Of a DNA stretch of 64,000 nucleotides, positions 28,512 to 38,187 are shown in pieces. Position 1 is the first letter of the stretch. Every line of letters begins with the position of its first letter. The notes below the pieces were generated by a model, which worked only from the letters and a program-made list of their open reading frames with translations, ran no database searches and was not told the origin of the DNA. Origin of the DNA: Chloroflexota bacterium (GTDB lineage Bacteria; Chloroflexota; Anaerolineae; Anaerolineales; Villigracilaceae); contig JACPVF010000016.1 in NCBI GenBank assembly GCA_016191845.1, positions 62,001-126,000 of the forward strand, read 5' to 3'. Made by a program: the position numbers and the translations under genes.

Positions 28512-29635
28512 ATTCACGTTTAATGTCCATCATCCGCAAGGAATTCATCCAAATCTTCCGCGACACGCGCACGTTGATCATGGTGCTGATCATCCCGATC
28601 ATGCAGTTGTTCCTGCTGGGATATTCGGCCACCAACGACGTGCGCAACGTGCCGTTGGCCGTGCTCGACCAGAGCCGCAGTACGGAGTCGCGCGCCCTGC
28701 TGGATGCCTACCGCGCTGCGGATTACTTCCGCATCGCCTACTCGGTCGACTCACAAGCCGAGATCCAGGACCTGATCGAAGCAGGCAAGGCGCGGGCGGC
28801 GGTCATCATTCCGCCCGATTACGCCCAGCGCCTTAACGACGGCAACGCCACCGTGGCCTTCATCCTCGATGGCTCGGACCCCACCAGCGCGTCCACGGCG
28901 CTTTCGGCAGCCAAGCTCATCAGCCAGGCGCATGCCACCGGGATCCTGTCCGAGCGTTTCGCACGCACGGGTATGAACCTGCGGGTCCAGCCGCCTGTTG
29001 AGGTGCGGACTACCGTCTGGTACAACCCGGATCTCATTAGCGCCTACTTCATGATCCCAGGTGTGATCGGCATGATCTTGTACGCCATCGCCGCCATCCT
29101 CACCGCCACGTCAGTGGTGCGCGAGCGTGAGCGTGGCACCATCGAGCAGCTCATCGTTACGCCCATTCGCCCGTGGGAGTTGATCGTCGGCAAGTTGATG
29201 CCTTATGTCATCCTTGGCTTCTTCAACACGCTGGAGGTGCTGGCCGTTGGTCACTGGTGGTTTGGCATGCCCATCCGCGGTGACCTGGGACTGATCATCC
29301 TGCTCTCGATCGTTTTTCTGATCACGGGCTTGGGCATCGGTCTATTCGCCTCGACCATCGCCAACACCCAGCAGGAGGCCATGCTGACCGTGTGGATGAC
29401 CCTGCTGCCGAGCATCTTCCTTTCGGGTTTCTTCTTCCCCCTGGAAGCCATGCCCGCCGTCCTGCGCTGGATCTCGTACCTGATGCCGTTGCGCTATTAC
29501 CTGGTCATCATCCGTTCGTTGCTGCTCAAAGATGTCAGCCTGGCCATGATCCAGACGGATGTCATCGCCATGACCCTATTTGCGGTCGGCATCATGACTG
29601 CCGCCGCTCTCCGTTTCCACAAGAGACTCGATTAG
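28508..29635 (+). CDS. ABC-2 type transporter permease (YbhS/YbhR-like)
   Basis: RKEFIQIFRDTRTLIMVLIIPIMQLFLLGY; RERERGTIEQLIVTPIRPWELIVGKL. Confidence 0.93.
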   Translation: MNSRLMSIIRKEFIQIFRDTRTLIMVLIIPIMQLFLLGYSATNDVRNVPLAVLDQSRSTESRALLDAYRAADYFRIAYSVDSQAEIQDLIEAGKARAAVIIPPDYAQRLNDGNATVAFILDGSDPTSASTALSAAKLISQAHATGILSERFARTGMNLRVQPPVEVRTTVWYNPDLISAYFMIPGVIGMILYAIAAILTATSVVRERERGTIEQLIVTPIRPWELIVGKLMPYVILGFFNTLEVLAVGHWWFGMPIRGDLGLIILLSIVFLITGLGIGLFASTIANTQQEAMLTVWMTLLPSIFLSGFFFPLEAMPAVLRWISYLMPLRYYLVIIRSLLLKDVSLAMIQTDVIAMTLFAVGIMTAAALRFHKRLD

Positions 29636-29690
29636 CTTACCTCACCCCAGCCTCTCTTCTTACAGGAGAGGGGAGCCCAAGGAGTATTCC

Positions 29691-31124
29691 ATGAACCACA
29701 AACGTCCCCCGCTTCCCGCCATCATTGTCCTCGGCCTGCTGATCGTCATCGGCGGTTATTTCATCATCAGTCAGGTGCTTGGAAATAATAATGGATCCCT
29801 GACTGCCTCGGGCACCATCGAAGCCGTGCAGATCAACCTTGCCCCTGAGATGGCCGGCAAGGTGACCGAGGTACTGGTCGACGAAGGTCAATCTGTCAAG
29901 ACAGGCGATCCACTCCTCCACCTGGACCCGAGCCTGTTGACCGCGCAACGAGATGCCGCCGCCGCCGCGCTGACCACCGCCAACTCCGCCGCCCAGACTG
30001 CCCAGGCAGGTTATGAGGTGGCTCAGGCTCAATACGACGTGACCCTGACCAATGCACGTGCCGCAGGATCGAAATCGCGTCTTGCTGACTGGAGCGCCCG
30101 TACGCCGAACTATTTCGACCAGCCGCAGTGGTACTTCACCCGCGACGAGCAGATCGCCGCCGCCCAGGCGGGCATCCTCTCGGCCGCGCAGGAAGTGGAC
30201 GCCGCCCAGACCAATCTCGACACGGTGGTCAAGGACTTGAAGAATGCGGACTTCGTCCAGGCCGAGACGCGCCTCGCCAATGCCCGCATCGCCTTCCTCT
30301 CTGCGCTGGACGTGTACAGTCGTTCGCAGGCCAGCGGCGGCACCGTCGACCCGACCACCTTGCCGCTCTCATTGCCCGCTGCAGCCCCTGGCTATCGCAC
30401 TCGCGTTGGGATTGCCAAGCAACTCTCGGGTACCGATGACTTGATCAACGCGGCCGAGGATGTCTATGATGCTGCCAAAGCCGAACTCGACGATGCCCAG
30501 GCCGCCTATGACGACCTGCTCGACACCGACCAGGCGGATGCCGTTCTGCAGGCTCGCGCCGAACTTTCGGTGGCGCTGGAGCGGTATCAGGCTGCCCAGA
30601 ATCGCCTGTCCATGCTGGAGACGGGTGAGAACTCATTGGGCGTCAAGGTGGCACAAGCCGCTTTGGACCAGGCCAAGGCCGCCGTGGAACAGGCGTTGAA
30701 CGCTGCCAAACAGGCCGAGGCCAACCTGGCCCTGATCGACACCCAGATCTCCAAGCTGACCATCTCCGCCCCCACGGACGCCGTGGTGCTGACCCGCAAC
30801 ATCGAACCAGGGGAATTTGTCCAGCCGGGCGCGACGGCTTTCGTCCTCGGCAAACTGAGTGACCTGACCATTACGGTCTACATCCCCGAGGATCGCTACG
30901 GAGAGATCCGCCTTGGCCAGGAAGCCACCGTCACTGTAGACTCCTTCCCTGGCGTGACCTTCAAGGCCACCGTCATCCAGATCGCGGATCAGGCCGAGTT
31001 TACCCCGCGCAATGTCCAGACCATGGAAGGTCGTTCCAGCACTGTCTTTGCCATCAAACTTAGTGTGCAGGATCCCGATGGCAAATTGAAGATTGGCATG
31101 CCCGCGGATGTAGTCTTCAAGTAG
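29691..31124 (+). CDS. HlyD family efflux periplasmic adaptor
   Basis: N-terminal TM, biotinyl-lipoyl halves, long Ala-rich coiled coil, VLTRNIEPGEFVQPGATAFVLG. Confidence 0.9.
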   Translation: MNHKRPPLPAIIVLGLLIVIGGYFIISQVLGNNNGSLTASGTIEAVQINLAPEMAGKVTEVLVDEGQSVKTGDPLLHLDPSLLTAQRDAAAAALTTANSAAQTAQAGYEVAQAQYDVTLTNARAAGSKSRLADWSARTPNYFDQPQWYFTRDEQIAAAQAGILSAAQEVDAAQTNLDTVVKDLKNADFVQAETRLANARIAFLSALDVYSRSQASGGTVDPTTLPLSLPAAAPGYRTRVGIAKQLSGTDDLINAAEDVYDAAKAELDDAQAAYDDLLDTDQADAVLQARAELSVALERYQAAQNRLSMLETGENSLGVKVAQAALDQAKAAVEQALNAAKQAEANLALIDTQISKLTISAPTDAVVLTRNIEPGEFVQPGATAFVLGKLSDLTITVYIPEDRYGEIRLGQEATVTVDSFPGVTFKATVIQIADQAEFTPRNVQTMEGRSSTVFAIKLSVQDPDGKLKIGMPADVVFK

Positions 31125-31138
31125 AAACAAGGATTCTC

Positions 31139-31597
31139 ATGCCGCCGATTGACTGGACCCGAATCAAGACCATTCAAAAGATCCATCGTGTGCTGTATGC
31201 GATCGGGCTGGGACCCGTCATCGGCAGGTTCATCCTCCTGTTGACCACCATGGGACGCAAGTCTGGGTTGCCGCGGGTGACGCCGCTCCAATACGAAAAG
31301 ATCGGCGTGGACTACTACGTCGGTGCGGCACGCGGCCTCAAGGCAGATTGGGTGCGCAACCTCCAGTCGAATCCACATGTGGAAGTGCATGTGGGAGCCA
31401 GTCGTCTGCAAGCCACAGCAGAAGTCGTGACCGATCCAGCCCGCTTCGCCGATTTTCTGGAAGTCCGCCTCCAGCGACATCCGTTGATGATCGGGCTCAT
31501 CATGCAAAAAGCGCATGGACTTCCCCGCCGTCCCAGCCGTGCGCAGTTGGAAGAATTGGCGAAGTCTGAAGTCTTTGTGATCCTCCACCCCAATTAG
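31139..31597 (+). CDS. Nitroreductase / deazaflavin-dependent oxidoreductase (DDN-like) family
   Basis: LLTTMGRKSGLPRVTPLQYEKIGVDYYVGAARGLKADWVRNLQSNPHVEV. Confidence 0.85.
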   Translation: MPPIDWTRIKTIQKIHRVLYAIGLGPVIGRFILLLTTMGRKSGLPRVTPLQYEKIGVDYYVGAARGLKADWVRNLQSNPHVEVHVGASRLQATAEVVTDPARFADFLEVRLQRHPLMIGLIMQKAHGLPRRPSRAQLEELAKSEVFVILHPN

Positions 31598-31607
31598 GAT
31601 TTATCCT

Positions 31608-32642
31608 TTGCGAGAAACCATGACCGACCTTTTAGTGAATGCGACCAACCTGCACAAATCCTTCGGCGACAATCACGCCGTGGATGGAGTATCCCTGCAT
31701 GTCAAGCCGGGCGAGATCTACGGCCTGGTCGGCTCGGACGGCGCAGGCAAGACCACCACCATGCGCCTGCTGGTTGGTGCGCTGCGGCCAGATGAAGGCG
31801 AGATCAACGTGTGCGGCTTTGACGTTTCGAAACAGGTCGAGCAGGCGCGCTCGCAGGTCGGCTATCTCTCCCAGCGTTTTTCCCTTTATGAAGACCTGAC
31901 CGTGCTGGAGAACATCCGCTTCTTTGCCGAGGTGCGCGGACTGTCCCAAACCGAATGGCTGCCTCGCTCGCTGGAGATCCTCGAATTTGTAGGCCTGGGG
32001 AATTTCAAGGATCGTCGTGCGGGTCAACTGTCAGGTGGCATGAAGCAGAAGCTTGGCCTGGCCTCGGCGCTGGTCACCCGTCCGCGCCTGTTGCTGCTCG
32101 ATGAACCCACCACGGGCGTGGACCCCGTCACCCGTCAGGATTTCTGGCAGTTGGTGATCAAGCTGGTGTCGGCCCCCGCGCTGAGCGTAGTCGAAGCGCA
32201 GCGGGCAGACCATCCTTCGACTTCGGACTTCGCAAAGAGCGCTTCGTCCTCCGCTCAGGACGGAGTAAGCGTCATTATCTCCACCCCTTACATGGACGAG
32301 GCCTCGCGCTGCCATCGTGTAGGCTTCATGAAGCTTGGCCGCATCATTGCCGAGGACACGCCCTACAACCTGCGTTCCCGCCTGGCAGAGCGCGTGCTTG
32401 AATTGCGTGGCTCGCCCATCAACACCTTGCGTCATGTGGCGCATCATGATGAAGATGTGGAGGATGTGGCGGCCTTCGGCGACAAATTGCATCTGCGTGT
32501 CAAGGAGGGCCGCGCCCAGGCCGTCATCGAGCGCCTGCCTGCCGGGATCACTGCCCAGGGTGCGGAGTTGATCGAACTGCGATCCATCCCGCCCGCGCTT
32601 GAGGATGTCTTCATCGCCTTATCGGAGACCAACCATGACTGA
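31608..32642 (+). CDS. ABC transporter ATP-binding protein (carries an in-frame repeat insertion)
   Basis: GSDGAGKTTTMRLL Walker A, LSGGMKQKLGLASAL signature, LLLLDEPTTGVDPV Walker B. Confidence 0.93.
   Translation: MRETMTDLLVNATNLHKSFGDNHAVDGVSLHVKPGEIYGLVGSDGAGKTTTMRLLVGALRPDEGEINVCGFDVSKQVEQARSQVGYLSQRFSLYEDLTVLENIRFFAEVRGLSQTEWLPRSLEILEFVGLGNFKDRRAGQLSGGMKQKLGLASALVTRPRLLLLDEPTTGVDPVTRQDFWQLVIKLVSAPALSVVEAQRADHPSTSDFAKSASSSAQDGVSVIISTPYMDEASRCHRVGFMKLGRIIAEDTPYNLRSRLAERVLELRGSPINTLRHVAHHDEDVEDVAAFGDKLHLRVKEGRAQAVIERLPAGITAQGAELIELRSIPPALEDVFIALSETNHD
32178..32263. repeat. Palindromic repeat element inserted inside ABC ATPase gene
   Basis: CGCTGAGCGTAGTCGAAGCGC ... GCGCTTCGTCCTCCGCTCAG imperfect inverted arms; encodes APALSVVEAQRADHPSTSDFAKSASSSAQ with no counterpart in the sister ATPase. 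Confidence 0.7.
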
Positions 32643-33540
32643 GACCGTCATCTCTGTTCAAAACCTGACGCGCCGCTTCGGCGATTTCGTCGCCGTGGAT
32701 CACATTAACTTCGAGGTGCACACGGGCGAGATCGTCGGCTATCTTGGCCCAAACGGTTCAGGCAAAACCACCACCATCCGCATGCTGCTCGGGCTGCTGG
32801 CCCCCAGCGAAGGGCAGGCCACCGTTCTCGGTTACGACGTCTTCGCGCAGAGCGAGGAAGTCCGCTCGCGTGTCGGGTACATGTCGCAGAAGTTTGCCAT
32901 CTACGACGACCTGACCTCTCTGGAGAATTTGACCTTTTACGGGGGAGTGTACGGCATCACTGACAAAGCCCGCATCCAGCGGACCCTGGAGCTGGTCGGC
33001 CTCAAGGGGCATGAGTCCACGCTGACGAGGGACATGTCCACAGGCTGGCGGCAGCGTCTTTCGCTGGGGATTGCCCTGGTCCACGAACCGAAACTGCTCT
33101 TCCTCGACGAGCCTACCTCGGGCGTGGATCCCACTGCCCGCCGCGAGTTCTGGGACTTGATCTATGAGTTGGCAGAGGACGGCGTGACCATCCTGGTGAC
33201 CACCCACTATATGGATGAAGCCGAGTATTGCGAGCGCGTCGGCGTGATGCGGGCCGGCAAGCTCCTGGCGATGGATACCCCCACGGCGCTCAAGCGCAGT
33301 ATCATTCAGGGTGACGTGTGGGAGGTGTACGCCCAGCCGCTCGAGCGCGGGTTGGATCTGTTGTCCGCTGTGGAGGGTGTGGACCGCGTTGGGCTGGCGG
33401 GCGACCACTTGCGCGTGATCAGCTCCCAGGTCCAGAAGGAGACCATGCAGCGTCTGTTGACGGAAGCAGGTATAAGCGTGGAGAAGATCGAGCGCGGCGA
33501 AGCATCGCTCGAGGATGTATTCCTGTCCCTGGCACGCTAA
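32635..33540 (+). CDS. ABC transporter ATP-binding protein
   Basis: LGPNGSGKTTTIRMLLGLL, DEPTSGVDPTARREFWDLIYELAEDGVTILVTTHYMDEAEYC; start at ATG 32635. Confidence 0.93.
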   Translation: MTETVISVQNLTRRFGDFVAVDHINFEVHTGEIVGYLGPNGSGKTTTIRMLLGLLAPSEGQATVLGYDVFAQSEEVRSRVGYMSQKFAIYDDLTSLENLTFYGGVYGITDKARIQRTLELVGLKGHESTLTRDMSTGWRQRLSLGIALVHEPKLLFLDEPTSGVDPTARREFWDLIYELAEDGVTILVTTHYMDEAEYCERVGVMRAGKLLAMDTPTALKRSIIQGDVWEVYAQPLERGLDLLSAVEGVDRVGLAGDHLRVISSQVQKETMQRLLTEAGISVEKIERGEASLEDVFLSLAR

Positions 33541-33570
33541 TGCTTTGCCGTTCCGCGGCTCGCAATGGCA

Positions 33571-34782
33571 TCAGACTCTTGGTAATTTTTCCCGCAACTG
33601 CATGGCAGGCTTTTCGAGAAATGTATACAGCAGGGCGGAGATCAGCAGGCTGCTGACCAGATAGAAGGTCAGGAAGCCGAGGTTGGCCGCGCGCGACATG
33701 GGACCGATGGCTTCCATGAGATTGGTCAGCACCTGGACGAGCAGGAAGTTGCTCAGGTAGAGCGAATAGGACCATACCGCGATCAGTCGGGTGGAGGTGC
33801 TGGCGAAGGTTTCGCGGCGCGTTTCCCAGCTGTCACAGGCAGGCAGCATCAACGCGAAGCCAAGGGAGGTAAACGAGAAGAGCAGGGTGCGGTTGAAGAT
33901 ACTGGTGGTGAAATCTTGCGTGAAAGCATAACCCCAGACTGTGAACAACAGGAGGATGCCCGCGCCCAGTAGCGGGAAGCGCGCGCGTTTCCAAAGCGCG
34001 GAATATGTACGCTTTGTCCAGGCAGCCAGCACCCCGTACATGATGGCGTCCAGGCGCACGAACATCACCTTGCGAAATTGCTCGCTCCAATCACCCAGCC
34101 CCGCCGCGGCCCAACTGAAACGGATGGCGGTCGGCAGCAGGATGAACAGTCCCGCCGAAAGCAGGAAGGCCGCATTGAACGACTTGGTCAGGCGATAAAA
34201 GATGAAAAGGCTGATGGGAAAGAGCAGGTAGAACCATTCTTCCACGGCCAGGCTCCAGGCCTGATCGAAGAACTTCGGGTGGGGCCACAGCCAGTTTTGA
34301 GTGAAGGTTGCATATTCCAACAGGTTGGGCAAGGGTTTGGCGATGACCAGTGTTGCGGCAATGTAGAGCAGGAGAAAGAAATAATAATTGGGCAGGGTAC
34401 GGAACCAGCGCCGTTGCCAGAAATAGGGCAGGATTTGCAGGCGCTGGAATTTGGGTTCGAGGGAAAGCAGGATCGAACCGATCAGAAATCCGCTCAGTAC
34501 GAAGAACAATTCCACGCCCAGAGAGCCCGCCAGGCCTGTGACGGTGCTGAACCATCCGCGCTGGCCAAGCGACAAGATCAAGTCCCCGTGGGTGAGCAGG
34601 ACGGCCAGAATGGCTATTGCGCGCAGGAAATCCAGCCCGAAGACGCGTTTCTCTGGAGGCAGGGTAAAGATGCGGGCGAACAGGGCTTTCATGCAGTGGG
34701 CCTTCGGTCTTGGGATGTCATGGCCCCCGAATTGTACATGAAATTCGAGGGGATCCCCCGCTAAAAACAAACCAACCGCCAT
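33571..34782 (-). CDS. Acyltransferase family 3 (OafA/YrhL-like)
   Basis: FGLDFLRAIAILAVLLTHGDLI, SLGVELFFVLSGFLIGSILL, multi-TM. Confidence 0.88.
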   Translation of the reverse strand: MAVGLFLAGDPLEFHVQFGGHDIPRPKAHCMKALFARIFTLPPEKRVFGLDFLRAIAILAVLLTHGDLILSLGQRGWFSTVTGLAGSLGVELFFVLSGFLIGSILLSLEPKFQRLQILPYFWQRRWFRTLPNYYFFLLLYIAATLVIAKPLPNLLEYATFTQNWLWPHPKFFDQAWSLAVEEWFYLLFPISLFIFYRLTKSFNAAFLLSAGLFILLPTAIRFSWAAAGLGDWSEQFRKVMFVRLDAIMYGVLAAWTKRTYSALWKRARFPLLGAGILLLFTVWGYAFTQDFTTSIFNRTLLFSFTSLGFALMLPACDSWETRRETFASTSTRLIAVWSYSLYLSNFLLVQVLTNLMEAIGPMSRAANLGFLTFYLVSSLLISALLYTFLEKPAMQLREKLPRV

Positions 34783-34811
34783 TTCTGGCGGCTGGAAAGT
34801 TGGATTGGACC

Positions 34812-35021
34812 TTACTGCGGGAGGGTCTTTTCCAACGGGACGACGATGGCCATGATGAGATAGGCCAGGAAGATTCCAGGTCCCGTGAGGAAGAAACCGA
34901 GCACGAACAGCAGGCGCACGACGGTCGGGTCGATGTTAAGATAGTCGGCCAGGCCCGCGCATACGCCCGCGATCATGGTATTGCTGGCGCTGCGAGTCAG
35001 CGGTTTGTAGGTCTCGCTCAT
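34812..35021 (-). CDS. PspC domain protein
   Basis: KPLTRSASNTMIAGVCAGLADYLNIDPTVVRLLFVLGFFLTGPGIFLAYLIMAIVVP. Confidence 0.9.
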   Translation of the reverse strand: MSETYKPLTRSASNTMIAGVCAGLADYLNIDPTVVRLLFVLGFFLTGPGIFLAYLIMAIVVPLEKTLPQ

Positions 35022-35156
35022 GTTGAACTCCTTTCGTGATGTCTACCTTTTTATACGCCGTTGCGCGCCGTGGGTTTCATATTATCTGCCAGCTGGGGAT
35101 GAGGATTTTTTAATCTGAGCAGCGGGCGAATACCTTTTGATGGGGAACCCTATTTT

Positions 35157-35534
35157 CTATTTATGCTTCCTGCTTTCCAGATAATTTGCGATGGCTGCGT
35201 ACAGAAGGAAGGCGCCGATCAAGATGAAGAAGACCGCCTGTAAGCCGAGGAAACGCAACTGCATCCAGCCGAAGCCCGCAAACAGGACACCGACCAAACC
35301 GTAGAAGATGGCATTGCGCAAGTAGGCTGCCCCCATGCGCTGGGACTGGAACAGACTGCGCGCTGTCAGCTGCAGTTCCGCGCGGGCCTGCCCTTCGTGG
35401 CGATCTTTGCAGGCCAGCACATCCTCCACGAGGGCGGTGCATTCGGTGCATAATCCGCGCTGACAGTGTTTGCAGGATCCAACAGCGGGACGGTCGGGAT
35501 GGTAAAAGCAATTCAAGAGAGACTCCTTCCGCAC
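35157..35534 (-). CDS. B-box-type zinc-binding membrane protein
   Basis: CFYHPDRPAVGSCKHCQRGLCTEC...ACKDRH then two TM. Confidence 0.75.
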   Translation of the reverse strand: MRKESLLNCFYHPDRPAVGSCKHCQRGLCTECTALVEDVLACKDRHEGQARAELQLTARSLFQSQRMGAAYLRNAIFYGLVGVLFAGFGWMQLRFLGLQAVFFILIGAFLLYAAIANYLESRKHK

Positions 35535-35923
35535 TCGGAGCAGGTTTTGTTATGCAGGGAAACGGTCCCGCCGCACTCGGCGCAGGTCCATTGGGTTTGT
35601 TCCTCGCGCAAGTGTTGTTCCACACCCACGGCGCGGGCGCGTAATCCGTTCTCGATCAGGCTGATCTGGTAGCTGGTTCGGTAGCGTTTGTCGATGTGTT
35701 TGACCAGGGCGCAGGGGAAATCGGAACATTGGAAGCACAGGTCGATTCCGCGCCCGTCGGCACAATTCTTGATCTTGCAGCGGTCGCAATAGCCTGGCCT
35801 GCCCGCCTCTAGGCTGCGGCAGCCCGGGCAGGGATTCTTCTTGCGCACGTGGGCATAGCAGGCGGCGCAGGTGATTCCACAGGGAGCCATCATCAGAACA
35901 GGAATGGTTGTTGTGATCTTCAT
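35513..35923 (-). CDS. Cys-rich zinc-binding protein (DUF3795-like)
   Basis: APCGITCAACYAHVRKKNPCPGCRS...CFQCSDFPC. Confidence 0.7.
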   Translation of the reverse strand: MKITTTIPVLMMAPCGITCAACYAHVRKKNPCPGCRSLEAGRPGYCDRCKIKNCADGRGIDLCFQCSDFPCALVKHIDKRYRTSYQISLIENGLRARAVGVEQHLREEQTQWTCAECGGTVSLHNKTCSECGRSLS

Positions 35924-35929
35924 GGTGCC

Positions 35930-36478
35930 TCATCCTTTCTTGAATAAGGCTTCATATTGCCTCTGGTACTTTGGATTCTGCTCCAGGGCGATGAGCGCCC
36001 GTGCTTTGGTTAAGAGCGTGTCGTCGTCTTCTATTCTTGCAAGCGACAGCAAAGAATGGAGGATGTCCTGCCGCAGTAGATTATAGTGTTTTTCATCGAC
36101 GCACTCTGTAAAACGCAGTTCCAGGTGGGCCACGATCTTTTTGCGATTGGGCGGATTTGTCGCCGTTTTCCAGATATTTTGAAGGCACTGTCTCGAAACG
36201 ATGAACTTTTCATCTTTCGTGTGGCGGAGCAGGCGGTCCAGGATGCCGGCAAGACGATCTTCCGAGTCGCTTTTTGCCAGGTTGCACAAAAGTTGGATGC
36301 CTATCGAGCGTTGATAGGAATTCGCCTCATCCAGTTTTTCGAGCAGCGCATCCCAGGCTTCATAGACCCAATCCACTTGGGTTTCCGTGGCTTGCAGCAG
36401 GCTCTGCATCGCCTGCAAGCGTATCTTGTCATCGGTCGAGCCCAGGTCACGCATCAAGGTCTGAAAGGGCTGGTTCAT
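35930..36478 (-). CDS. HEAT-like repeat protein
   Basis: Helical repeat sequence LMRDLGSTDDKIRLQAMQSLLQAT...; no catalytic motif. Confidence 0.55.
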   Translation of the reverse strand: MNQPFQTLMRDLGSTDDKIRLQAMQSLLQATETQVDWVYEAWDALLEKLDEANSYQRSIGIQLLCNLAKSDSEDRLAGILDRLLRHTKDEKFIVSRQCLQNIWKTATNPPNRKKIVAHLELRFTECVDEKHYNLLRQDILHSLLSLARIEDDDTLLTKARALIALEQNPKYQRQYEALFKKG

Positions 36479-36487
36479 GGCTAATCC

Positions 36488-37132
36488 CTAGATCTTCTCG
36501 ATGGGATGCCGCAGCACGGTCTTCATTTTGGCGGGGTCCGCCTTGCGCGGGTCGCCCAGATAGATCTCGTGGTGTCTGCCGTTCGGGCCGACGCGGTCAC
36601 GATAGCCCTGCTCGGCAGCGAAGGCGCGCATCGACTCGATGGTGGCGGGTTCGGTGGCGTAGGGTCCAATGTGCATGACCTGCACGCACAACCCTTCCTC
36701 GAAATGCTCCAGCCGCACCCTGGACAGGGCGGGCGAGTCGCCTTTCTTTTTCTTCACCTGCTCGATGGCTTCCGTGAACAGGTCAGCGGTGACGACCTCG
36801 GGCTGGAGGATCATCAGGGTGTAGTTCCAGTTGTCCTTGACGGTGATGTCGAAGTGGCCGTCCGTCACCCCCCACAATCCCTCCAGCGCCATGACGGGGT
36901 AGTCGATGGGATCCTGTTTGCGTTTCTTGAGCGCGAACTTGAGCGTGTACGCAATCCCATATAGCGCCTGGGTGGCTTCTGCGAAGTCAGACGACAGGCC
37001 TGGTTCGCTGCCTTTCTCGATGGCACCGTCGATCATGGCGAATTGGAAGCGTGGCACCTGGAGGATCGTGGGCTTTTTGGCCGAGGGTTGGTAGTAGGCT
37101 TTGAGTTCTTTCTTGAGGTCGAGGGTCTTCAT
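36488..37132 (-). CDS. GyrI-like small-molecule-binding domain protein
   Basis: Pattern of C-terminal CVQVMHIGPYATEPATIESMRAFAAEQGYR ... GRHHEIYLGDPRKADPAKMKTVLRHPI. Confidence 0.82.
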   Translation of the reverse strand: MKTLDLKKELKAYYQPSAKKPTILQVPRFQFAMIDGAIEKGSEPGLSSDFAEATQALYGIAYTLKFALKKRKQDPIDYPVMALEGLWGVTDGHFDITVKDNWNYTLMILQPEVVTADLFTEAIEQVKKKKGDSPALSRVRLEHFEEGLCVQVMHIGPYATEPATIESMRAFAAEQGYRDRVGPNGRHHEIYLGDPRKADPAKMKTVLRHPIEKI

Positions 37133-37206
37133 GGAAATATCCTTTCTTTCGTGATGTCATTGCGAGTCTGCGAGAAGCAATTTCCTTATCACCAGCGAAT
37201 CTTCTT

Positions 37207-38163
37207 TTAGACTTTTGTTTTATCGAGGATGGCCTGCGCCCAGTCGCGGACCATCTCCTTTAGTTCTGGCGGTTCGAGCACGCTCACCCAGGCTGCAAAG
37301 CTCATCGTCATGGAAGCCAGCCAGGGCAGGTCGGGGGCGGAGAGGGTCACATCGGCGCTGCCGTCTTCGTTCTCGTGGACCGAGTCCCAGGTCGAACGGC
37401 TGCTTTGCACGAGGGCGGCGGCTTCGGGGGCGAAGCGCAGCCGCGCGCGGATCAGGGGCTGGTTCTTGAACTCATCTTCGAGGTAGGCGTGGACGTCGAA
37501 ATCGTCGGGCACCTCGAAGGTCGCGTCGAGCAGATTTAATTTCTGGATGCGGTCCACGCGGAAGGTGCGCAGGGCTGCGCGCAGGTGACAATAGCCGACC
37601 AGGTACCACCAGCCCGCGCGGAAGACCAGCGCATACGGGTCGATGCGGCGGCGGGTGGGCTCGGCGTCGACCTGGTTCTGGTACAGGGCCGAGATGCGCC
37701 GCTGTTCGTGGATTGCCGCGCGAAGTTGTTCCATCAAGGGCGGCAGGCTGGCCAGGTCGGGGCGGGTCAATTCCGTGCTGACGAGGGAGCGGCGCGCCCA
37801 GGTGATCTCTGCACGCTGGTCGTTGGGCAGAAGGTTCTCGATCTTGGCCAGCGCGCTTTGGGCTGCTTCGCGGTAGAGTTCGCCCCAGGCCTCGCGGATC
37901 AGGCTGGCGCCCATATAGACGGCCACCGCCTCTTCCATCGAGAAGACCAGCGGCGGGAGCTTGTATCCGCGCACCAGCGAGAAGCCGCCGTAGGGCCCGC
38001 GCTCGGCGTAGACGGGGATGCCCATCTCGTCCAGCATCTCGAAGTAGCGATGCAGCGTGCGCACCGAGACGCCCAGCCGTTCGGCCAGTTCACTGGCTTT
38101 TTGGTTGGGCTGGTTTTGCAGCAACAGGATCAAGGTGATCAGGCGGGTGGCGACGTTGGTCAT
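37207..38163 (-). CDS. YafY-type HTH/WYL domain transcriptional regulator
   Basis: KASELAERLGVSVRTLHRYFEML...GGFSLVRGYKLPPLVFSMEEA...DPYALVFRAGWWYLVGYCHLR. Confidence 0.92.
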   Translation of the reverse strand: MTNVATRLITLILLLQNQPNQKASELAERLGVSVRTLHRYFEMLDEMGIPVYAERGPYGGFSLVRGYKLPPLVFSMEEAVAVYMGASLIREAWGELYREAAQSALAKIENLLPNDQRAEITWARRSLVSTELTRPDLASLPPLMEQLRAAIHEQRRISALYQNQVDAEPTRRRIDPYALVFRAGWWYLVGYCHLRAALRTFRVDRIQKLNLLDATFEVPDDFDVHAYLEDEFKNQPLIRARLRFAPEAAALVQSSRSTWDSVHENEDGSADVTLSAPDLPWLASMTMSFAAWVSVLEPPELKEMVRDWAQAILDKTKV

Positions 38164-38187
38164 GGATTGTCTTTCGATGAAAGTATA

